A stretch of 10,813 nucleotides of DNA from an uncultured Methanobrevibacter sp. (GTDB taxonomy: Archaea > Methanobacteriota > Methanobacteria > Methanobacteriales > Methanobacteriaceae): positions 1 through 10,813 of the forward strand of contig CACZPT010000099.1 in NCBI GenBank assembly GCA_902783085.1, written 5' to 3'. Positions 6,095 through 10,813 of this stretch are shown here, one piece after another. The notes beneath the pieces were generated by a model. It was not told the origin of the DNA. It did no database searches and saw only the letters and a program-made list of their open reading frames with translations. A program made the translations under genes and the position numbers. How positions within the stretch are numbered: the first letter of the stretch is position 1; every line of letters starts with the position of its first letter.

Positions 6095-7465
6095 ATGAAT
6101 GTTATTGAAAAATTAAATTCCATCAAAAATGGGGAATTAACCGCTAAGGAGAATGTTGAAAACTTCCTTAAAGTTATTGAAGAAAAAAATGACTCCATTA
6201 ATGCTTTTTTAGAATTAAACAAAGAAAATGCGTTAAAAAAAGCAGAAGCTATTGATGAAAAAATAGCAAATGGAGAAGAAGTTGGAAATTTAGCAGGTTT
6301 AGTATTCGCTATTAAAGCTAATATTAATGTGGAAGATTTAATTATATCAGCAGCTTCAAAAACATTGGAAAACTACTTAGGAAGTTATAACGCAACTGTA
6401 GTAGATGAAATCTTAGCTGAAGATGGAATAATTATTGGTATTACAAATATGGATGAATTTGCAGCAGGTAGTTCAACTGAAACCTCATATTATGGACCTA
6501 CCCAAAACCCTAATGCATTAGGTAGAATTCCTGGAGGTTCATCTGGAGGAAGTGCAGCAGCTAGTGCAGCTAAAATGTGTGATATTGCAATCGGTTCAGA
6601 TACAGGTGGATCTATTAGAAACCCTGCATCACATTGTGGTGTTATCGGATTTAAACCAACCTACGGTGCCGTTTCAAGACAAGGATTACTCGATTTATCA
6701 ATGAGTTTAGACCAAATTGGACCATTTGCAAACGATGTTAGTGGTATTGCACTTGCATTAAACACTATTGCTGATTATGATGAAACTGAATGTACAACTC
6801 TTCACTGGGATAAACCTGACTTTACAGAAGTATTAGAAGAAAAATCCTTAGAAGGTATGAAAATAGCTGTTTGCAGTGAATTTATTGATGTAACAGATGA
6901 TGAAATTAATAAGACTGTTAATAAAACTATTAATAAATTAGTTGATGCTGGTGCTGAGCTTGTAGAAGTTTCATTTAACTATATTGACTTATGTTTACCA
7001 ACTTATTATCTAATTAACTATGTTGAGTTCTTCTCAGCTACTAGAAAATACGATGGTAGGGATTATGGTTATAGAATAGAAGAAGTTTGTGGAGAAGAAG
7101 TTTTAAGAAGAATTAAAATTGGTTCTCATATTGCACAAGCTGAATTTAGTGGAAAATATTATAAAAGAGCCCTACAAGCAAGATCTGTCATTCGTGAAGA
7201 AATCAATAAAATGTTTGAAAATGTTGATTTAATTGTAGGACCTACCGTTCCAAAACTTCCTCACGAAATTGGTGAAAAATTAGATCCTATGGAAATGTAT
7301 GCTTATGATGTATTAACTGTAATTGCAAATCTTGCAGGTATACCAGCAGGAAGTATACCAGCAGGAACCGTTGATGATATTCCAGTTGGTCTTCAACTTC
7401 AAGCAAAACCATTAGATGATTTAAAAATTATTAAAGCTATGAGTGTGCTTGAAAACACTCAATAA
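6095..7465 (+). CDS. gatA: Asp-tRNA(Asn)/Glu-tRNA(Gln) amidotransferase subunit A
   Basis: GatA is the glutaminase subunit of GatCAB. It releases ammonia from glutamine, which GatB uses to amidate mischarged tRNA in the cytoplasm. In methanogens the usual product is Asn-tRNA(Asn), because GatDE handles Gln-tRNA. The 456-residue protein has the amidase-signature fold with the full Ser-cisSer-Lys triad: Lys74 in AIKANI, Ser149 in PGGSSGGSAAA (146-156) and nucleophile Ser173 in GSDTGGSIRNPASHCG (167-182). The 75- and 24-residue spacings equal those of characterised GatA enzymes. The C-terminal VGLQLQAKPLDD segment is also typical. Length is slightly below bacterial GatA (about 485 residues), normal for this group. 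gatB and gatC are not in the window, so the subunits are encoded separately. A palindromic terminator follows 11 bases after the stop, so it appears monocistronic. Confidence 0.93.
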   Translation: MNVIEKLNSIKNGELTAKENVENFLKVIEEKNDSINAFLELNKENALKKAEAIDEKIANGEEVGNLAGLVFAIKANINVEDLIISAASKTLENYLGSYNATVVDEILAEDGIIIGITNMDEFAAGSSTETSYYGPTQNPNALGRIPGGSSGGSAAASAAKMCDIAIGSDTGGSIRNPASHCGVIGFKPTYGAVSRQGLLDLSMSLDQIGPFANDVSGIALALNTIADYDETECTTLHWDKPDFTEVLEEKSLEGMKIAVCSEFIDVTDDEINKTVNKTINKLVDAGAELVEVSFNYIDLCLPTYYLINYVEFFSATRKYDGRDYGYRIEEVCGEEVLRRIKIGSHIAQAEFSGKYYKRALQARSVIREEINKMFENVDLIVGPTVPKLPHEIGEKLDPMEMYAYDVLTVIANLAGIPAGSIPAGTVDDIPVGLQLQAKPLDDLKIIKAMSVLENTQ

Positions 7466-7476
7466 ACTTATTTTTT

Positions 7477-7505
7477 AAAGCTATTAATAGCTTTTATTCT
7501 TTTTT
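7477..7505 (+). terminator. Palindrome plus T-run after gatA
   Basis: AAAGCTATTAATAGCTTT (7477-7494) is a perfect 18-base palindrome, followed by a T-rich tail ending in six T at 7500-7505. It begins 11 bases after the gatA stop and resembles an intrinsic terminator; a T-run alone often suffices in archaea. Confidence 0.65.
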
Positions 7506-7525
7506 AAATATAATTTCCAAACTTT

Positions 7526-7561
7526 AAAGTATAATTAAAATTAAAATATTATTGAGGTAAT
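7526..7561 (+). promoter_or_regulatory. Promoter and Shine-Dalgarno of the CobB/CobQ-like operon
   Basis: An AAAGTATAATTA element begins at 7526, about 35 bases before the ATG at 7566. GAGGTAAT (7554-7561) is a strong Shine-Dalgarno four bases before that ATG and settles the start. The TATA assignment is less certain because the whole gap is AT-rich. Confidence 0.5.
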
Positions 7562-7565
7562 CTTT

Positions 7566-9056
7566 ATGACAAAAATAGGAATTGCATATGTTAAAGGTGC
7601 TGTTCCAGGATTTGAAGATTTTGGAAATTTACCAACTGATATAGTAAAAGTAAATGGATTAGTTAATGGAAATAAAGCATCAAAAGAACTTGATGCTTTA
7701 ATAATACCTGGTGGAACAATAATAGAATCAAATGATATTAATAATGGTCTGAATCAAGAAATTAAACAAATGGCAAAAGATGGAAAACCAATAATAGGTA
7801 TATGTGCAGGTTTTCAACTGCTTTCAAATCAAATAGACATTGGTCGTAAATCTGAAGTTCCAATAATAAAGGAAGGTCTTGGTCTAATAGATGTAGAATT
7901 TTCACCGTTAATATCAAGTGACTATGTAAAAGCTAAAGTATATGATAATTCATTTATAACAAAAAATCAGAAAGAAGATGTTACTGGTTTTCACACTCAC
8001 ACTTATGGAAAAGTAGTTGGAGATGCAAAACCACTATTTTACTCACAAATTCAAAGAATGAACTATGGAGATACAAATTCAAGTGGTGATTATAATATAT
8101 TTTCTGGTGCATGTAATGATGATGGTAATGTTATCGGTACAATGATTCATAGAATTTTAGATGAAAATCCAATAATTGTAAAAAATTTCCTAAATCAAAT
8201 AGATGCTACAAATATTGATAATATATTCGATAGAAATATCGAAGTAAAAAAGTATCTCAACAGTGAAATCGGAATAGATACAAATATAAAAATACCTCAA
8301 ATAACACCAAATAAAAAGCCAAAATTCCTAATGATAGGAAGTAATGGATCTGATTCTGGAAAAACATTTATTTTAACAGGTCTTGCAGGAGCACTTAGAA
8401 AAAGAGGATATAAAGTTGGACTTCTAAAAGTCGGTCCTGATGTTCGTGATATTATACCTGCATTATACTTGACAAAAGGTGTTATGGAAGAATATAGTTC
8501 AATAAAAATTGGGCACTTAGGTTGGTGTGATATTGAATCTACAATAGCAAAATTAAACTCATCAGATTATGATATAGTACTAATTGAAGGTGTGATGAGT
8601 GTATTTACTGGCCTTTTAAATGAAAAAATTCCATATTCAGCTGCAGAAATTGCAATGTCATCTAATATTCCAATGTTATTATTATCAGGCGTTAATAAAG
8701 GTGGAATTGAATCAGCTGCTGTTGATTTAGTAGCACATGCTAATATGCTTGAGAAATTTGGTGTTGATGTTAAAGGAATTTTACTGAATAAAGTATATAA
8801 TGAAAATATATTCGAAAATGTTGTACCCTATATTAGAAACAATACAAATGTAGATAATATATTGAATGTAGGTAAATTAAAACTTAAAAGTAGAGGTTTT
8901 ACTCCCGAAATTGAAATCAGATATGATTTATTTACAAAAGTTGCGCTTGATTTAGTTGAAGAAAGCATAAATATCGATGATATAATAGCTATGGCACAAG
9001 AAGTTGAATTTAAAAGAATAATTCCTTTTGATGAAATAAAAAATAAGGTGATATAA
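7566..9056 (+). CDS. CobB/CobQ-like ATP-dependent amidotransferase with swapped domain order
   Basis: The 496-residue protein joins two domains known from cobyrinic/cobyric acid amidotransferases, in reverse order. The N-terminal half (about 1-205) is a class I glutamine amidotransferase of the CobQ type: DALIIPGGT (43-51), nucleophile Cys80 in IIGICAGFQLLSNQ, GFHTHTYG (141-148) and catalytic-type His195 in GTMIHRILDENP. The C-terminal half (about 252-496) is a dethiobiotin-synthetase-like P-loop ATPase with Walker A GSNGSDSGKT (258-267), LKVGPDVRD (287-294) and DIVLIEGVMSVFTG (336-349). The latter two are close to the KVGPD and EGVMGLFDG signatures of CobB/CbiA. CobB, CobQ and the F430 enzyme CfbB have the ATPase first and the glutaminase last. 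All key residues are present, so an active ATP- and glutamine-dependent amidase is likely. The substrate is unknown; a tetrapyrrole or cofactor carboxylate is a guess from the family. It is translationally coupled to the next gene. Confidence 0.78.
   Translation: MTKIGIAYVKGAVPGFEDFGNLPTDIVKVNGLVNGNKASKELDALIIPGGTIIESNDINNGLNQEIKQMAKDGKPIIGICAGFQLLSNQIDIGRKSEVPIIKEGLGLIDVEFSPLISSDYVKAKVYDNSFITKNQKEDVTGFHTHTYGKVVGDAKPLFYSQIQRMNYGDTNSSGDYNIFSGACNDDGNVIGTMIHRILDENPIIVKNFLNQIDATNIDNIFDRNIEVKKYLNSEIGIDTNIKIPQITPNKKPKFLMIGSNGSDSGKTFILTGLAGALRKRGYKVGLLKVGPDVRDIIPALYLTKGVMEEYSSIKIGHLGWCDIESTIAKLNSSDYDIVLIEGVMSVFTGLLNEKIPYSAAEIAMSSNIPMLLLSGVNKGGIESAAVDLVAHANMLEKFGVDVKGILLNKVYNENIFENVVPYIRNNTNVDNILNVGKLKLKSRGFTPEIEIRYDLFTKVALDLVEESINIDDIIAMAQEVEFKRIIPFDEIKNKVI
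9045..9052 (+). promoter_or_regulatory. Internal Shine-Dalgarno for the coupled downstream gene
   Basis: AAGGTGAT inside the 3' end of the amidotransferase gene is an excellent match to the 16S tail and stands three bases before the ATG at 9056. It decides the start of the 141-residue protein. Confidence 0.7.
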
Positions 9057-9481
9057 TGGCACTTAATTTAAGTCCTGAACAAGGTGTTAAACTTACAAAA
9101 AAAGATAGATATCAAGTTTTACGTAAAATTAAACATGGTTGGAAAGCAAATTGCTTAATTCCAGATTATGTATTTGATGAAAATGGAAATATACAAGTTA
9201 ATTCATCTAAAAATCGTCGTGTAGTTAAAATAGTTAAAATTTTAGATGATGGAATTCATGTAGAAAAAGCACTTAAAAGTAAAACACTAAGAGTTCCTTG
9301 GGATAAAATTTCACTTGTAGAACCTACAAAAGAAGTGCGTGACGGTTTAAAAATTGGAATGTATGATGGAAAATACATTGTGTTTAGTATTTATAACTCA
9401 TATAAACTAAATCAAATAACGCAATTTATAATTGAACATATAAAAAGTAAAAAAATGGATAATACTAATATGTATAATTAG
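9056..9481 (+). CDS. Small soluble protein of unknown function, coupled to the amidotransferase
   Basis: The 141-residue protein has no signal peptide or membrane segment and I do not recognise its family. It begins with a basic helical stretch (LTKKDRYQVLRKIKHGWKAN, 13-32). A region rich in alternating beta-type residues follows (RRVVKIVKILDDGIHVE, then LRVPWDKISLVEP and GKYIVFSIY, about 54-113), and it ends in a probable helix (ITQFIIEHIKSKK, 121-133). Several short strands capped by one C-terminal helix recall PH-like domains, an inference from pattern only. Its ATG shares one base with the stop of the preceding gene (TAATG) and has its own strong Shine-Dalgarno, so the two are one operon and may act together. 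The stop is shared with a hairpin and overlaps the convergent ribB stop by four bases. Confidence 0.75.
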   Translation: MALNLSPEQGVKLTKKDRYQVLRKIKHGWKANCLIPDYVFDENGNIQVNSSKNRRVVKIVKILDDGIHVEKALKSKTLRVPWDKISLVEPTKEVRDGLKIGMYDGKYIVFSIYNSYKLNQITQFIIEHIKSKKMDNTNMYN

Positions 9482-9485
9482 TATT
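9461..9485. terminator. Bidirectional hairpin across two convergent stop codons
   Basis: AATACTAAT (9461-9469) and ATTAGTATT (9477-9485) are exact 9-bp reverse complements around a 7-base loop. The plus-strand TAG (9479-9481) and minus-strand TAA of ribB (9478-9480) both lie in the right arm. The hairpin sits where transcripts from both sides must end. Confidence 0.5.
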
Positions 9486-10161
9486 CTTCTAAATATTTGT
9501 TAATGATGTCTTCACCTCTAAGTAAAACTAATCCGTTTTCTTCACCATATTTACGGGCATCTTCAATAGAAGTAGCCTGACCAGTTTCACCATCCATCAT
9601 TTCACAAACTACACAAACAGGAGTAACACCAGCTAACTCACACAATGCAAGACCAATTTCAGTATGTCCTCTTCTATTTTTAACAAGCCCATCAGCTCCT
9701 CTTAAAAGACATACATGACCAGGTGATCTGAATGTTTTTGAAAACTCATCAAATCTTTCATCACCCATCATTTTAGCCATTTCATTAATTGTCATTGCTC
9801 TGTCATGGTCTGTAACACCAGTGAAAGATTTCCTATGATTAACCCATATTGAAAAAGATGATCTCTCATCATAAGGAATATCATTAGGTGCTAATCCAGC
9901 TAATTGAGGATATTTTTCAGCTGCTGCACTCATAATATCAACCATAAATGGTAAATGAACTGCATCACAATAATCAGAATGAAGACAATTACAAATTAAT
10001 CCACCAGCATCATTTCTCATAGTTGCAATTGATTTAGGGGTTACAAATTCAGAAGCAATAATCATATCTACTTCCCCTTCCCTATCATCATCATCAAAAA
10101 CCAGTACAAATTCACCATTTCTTATAGCTTCTAAAGCTTTATATAAATTTTCTTGATTCAT
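9478..10161 (-). CDS. ribB: 3,4-dihydroxy-2-butanone-4-phosphate synthase (riboflavin biosynthesis)
   Basis: RibB converts ribulose 5-phosphate to 3,4-dihydroxy-2-butanone 4-phosphate plus formate, giving the four-carbon unit of the riboflavin ring. The 227-residue, single-domain protein has the acidic signature loop VFDDDDREGEVDM (21-33) with metal ligand Glu28, followed by NDAGGLIC (50-57). The substrate-binding segment TGVTDHDRAMTI (114-125) and RRGHTEIG (163-170) with the second metal ligand His166 are also present. Length matches the structurally known archaeal enzyme of Methanocaldococcus (227 residues, from memory), and no GTP cyclohydrolase II domain is fused, as expected in archaea. 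The start at 10161 is fixed by AAGGAGAT (10168-10175). The leader contains an FMN riboswitch, so expression should fall when FMN is plentiful. The gene appears intact and monocistronic in this window. Confidence 0.94.
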   Translation of the reverse strand: MNQENLYKALEAIRNGEFVLVFDDDDREGEVDMIIASEFVTPKSIATMRNDAGGLICNCLHSDYCDAVHLPFMVDIMSAAAEKYPQLAGLAPNDIPYDERSSFSIWVNHRKSFTGVTDHDRAMTINEMAKMMGDERFDEFSKTFRSPGHVCLLRGADGLVKNRRGHTEIGLALCELAGVTPVCVVCEMMDGETGQATSIEDARKYGEENGLVLLRGEDIINKYLEEY

Positions 10162-10187
10162 AGTAATATCTCCTTGTATACTAGAAC

Positions 10188-10331
10188 CAGGGCTAAAAAT
10201 AACTATTACTTCTCTTCCATCCGGACTATCACCGTCGGTTTTGGACTTTCACCAAATCAACACTTTTCTTTGTGCTCGTGGACTTATTTTTATTAAAAAT
10301 CACCACCGGTGGGGAATTTCGCCCCGCCCTG
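10188..10331 (-). promoter_or_regulatory. FMN riboswitch (RFN element) in the ribB leader
   Basis: Read on the minus strand, the region carries the RFN consensus blocks in order. P1 is CAGGGC (10326-10331), closing with GCCCTG (10188-10193). P2 is GGGG...CCCC around GAAATT, then CACCGGTGGTGAT, then GTCCACGAGC. The GATTTGGTGAAAGTCC block follows, with CCAAAACCGACGGT, and finally ATAGTCCGGATGGAAGAGAA. The aptamer is about 144 bases and ends 26 bases before the ribB ATG, leaving only the Shine-Dalgarno region as expression platform. No terminator hairpin with a T-run lies between aptamer and gene, so control of translation start by FMN is the likelier mechanism. The aptamer call is very secure; the mechanism is inferred. 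Confidence 0.95.
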
Positions 10332-10357
10332 AGAGTATATTTACAATATATTCATCA

Positions 10358-10370
10358 TGTATAAAATACT
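10358..10370 (-). promoter_or_regulatory. TATA-like promoter of the riboswitch-ribB transcript
   Basis: On the minus strand AGTATTTTATACA is centred near 10364, predicting transcription to start around 10338, seven bases before the first paired base of the aptamer. That tight fit supports the call. The stretch 10371-10460 shows only AT-rich spacer. Confidence 0.5.
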
Positions 10371-10464
10371 TTTTGGTAATAATAATTTAAAAATTGCTTT
10401 GACCTTGTAAAATTGTTTTAAGACTGTATAATTGCTATTATTTAAAACTGAGTAATTTAAATAG

Positions 10465-10506
10465 TTTAAAATATAAAATAAAAATAAATAAATTAAAAAA
10501 AGTGAT
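10465..10506 (+). promoter_or_regulatory. Promoter and ribosome-binding site of the right-edge gene
   Basis: TTTAAAATATAAAATA (10465-10480) is a TATA-like element about 25 bases before a predicted start near 10499. GTGAT (10502-10506) lies three bases before the ATG at 10510 and matches part of the methanogen Shine-Dalgarno. Both are modest matches in AT-rich sequence. Confidence 0.4.
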
Positions 10507-10509
10507 TTA

Positions 10510-10813
10510 ATGGCAAATAAACAGGAAGACCTACTCTTTAAAGACGTAGGCGAAGAAGAAATAGAAGTATTATTAAAAAGAATTAAAATTAAATCTAAAA
10601 AGAAAAAATTAAATCCTACAGAAATACGTTTTATAGATGCAAATGTGTTAATTGCAGATATAATTATAGAATTGGATGAAATAATCTTAATTATTGAATT
10701 TCAAAGTACAATTGTAGATACATACGATAAAGACAGGTTTTTAGCCTATTTTTCAATGGTGAACTTCAAAAAGAAAACAAAAAAACAAGTAAAATTAGCA
10801 GTAATTAGTACAG
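10510..10813 (+). CDS. PD-(D/E)XK nuclease-like protein, 3' end outside the window
   Basis: An open frame of 101 codons runs from the ATG at 10510 off the window edge. After a lysine-rich stretch (KIKSKKKK, 26-33), the sequence ADIIIELDEIILIIEFQST (49-67) fits the PD-(D/E)XK nuclease core. Asp50 is followed by a beta hairpin and a Glu63-x-Gln65 motif, then DRFLAYFSMV (75-84), where related proteins have a conserved Arg-x-x-x-Tyr. The E-x-Q form is common in the Rpn (recombination-promoting nuclease) and PDDEXK transposase-nuclease groups. Methanobrevibacter-type genomes carry several such small proteins, from memory. The opening MANKQEDLLFKDV also resembles their N-termini. Function is inferred from the core motif, and the gene cannot be judged intact because its end is missing. 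Confidence 0.6.
   Translation, partial: MANKQEDLLFKDVGEEEIEVLLKRIKIKSKKKKLNPTEIRFIDANVLIADIIIELDEIILIIEFQSTIVDTYDKDRFLAYFSMVNFKKKTKKQVKLAVIST

Noticed and set aside
6028..6222. Minus-strand 64-codon open frame
   Set aside because: It overlaps the gatA start and its promoter and has no ribosome-binding site or known motif.
7441..7460. GAGTGT/ACACTC inverted repeat at the end of gatA
   Set aside because: It is a 6-bp stem inside conserved coding sequence; the stronger palindrome just downstream explains termination.
1..10813. CRISPR array, tRNA or rRNA genes, insertion sequence ends
   Set aside because: No regularly spaced repeats, no tRNA T-arm or CCA-type structure, no transposase and no long terminal inverted repeats were seen on either strand.

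Overview
The window looks like chromosome of a very AT-rich methanogenic archaeon of the Methanobacteriaceae (Methanobrevibacter or Methanosphaera type). The evidence is a methanogen-style LeuA, a soluble P-type-ATPase-like HAD phosphatase of the kind known from Methanocaldococcus, an Alba chromatin-protein remnant, a 227-residue archaeal RibB, and archaeal TATA boxes in front of the genes. The genus is an inference; nothing in the window fixes it.

Left end (1-2050): a short open frame, possibly the 3' end of a gene, runs into a perfect hairpin. It is followed on the minus strand by a decayed alba gene, which has two in-frame stops and frameshifts but keeps nearly full length and its Shine-Dalgarno. 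Upstream of that on the same strand is an intact leuA (2-isopropylmalate synthase, leucine biosynthesis). leuA shares a 69-bp divergent promoter region with the next gene.

Centre (2051-5852): a 699-residue polytopic membrane protein with a soluble C-terminal domain, probably a GT-C-type glycosyltransferase-like protein of unknown substrate. Next come a xylose-isomerase-like TIM-barrel protein and a convergent HAD phosphatase whose 3' ends overlap by 20 bases. These three genes lack a clear Shine-Dalgarno and have AT-rich TATA-like elements about 25-30 bases before the ATG, which suggests leaderless transcripts.

Right half (5853-10161): a gap with repeated TTATAAC heptamers precedes gatA (amidotransferase subunit for tRNA-dependent Asn/Gln formation), which ends in a palindrome plus T-run. 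A two-gene operon follows. Its first gene is a CobB/CobQ-like amidotransferase whose glutaminase and ATPase domains are in the opposite order from the classical enzymes. Its second is a small soluble protein of unknown function, coupled by a TAATG overlap. The second gene converges on ribB (riboflavin biosynthesis), and a perfect 9-bp hairpin spans both stop codons.

Right end (10162-10813): the ribB leader carries a complete, easily recognised FMN riboswitch (RFN element), which is mainly a bacterial regulator. A divergent partial gene at the edge encodes a PD-(D/E)XK (Rpn/transposase-nuclease-like) protein.

Most of the window is housekeeping metabolism. The points most worth a second look are the archaeal FMN riboswitch, the alba pseudogene beside leuA, and the domain-swapped amidotransferase operon. 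I see no CRISPR array, tRNA, rRNA or complete mobile element.
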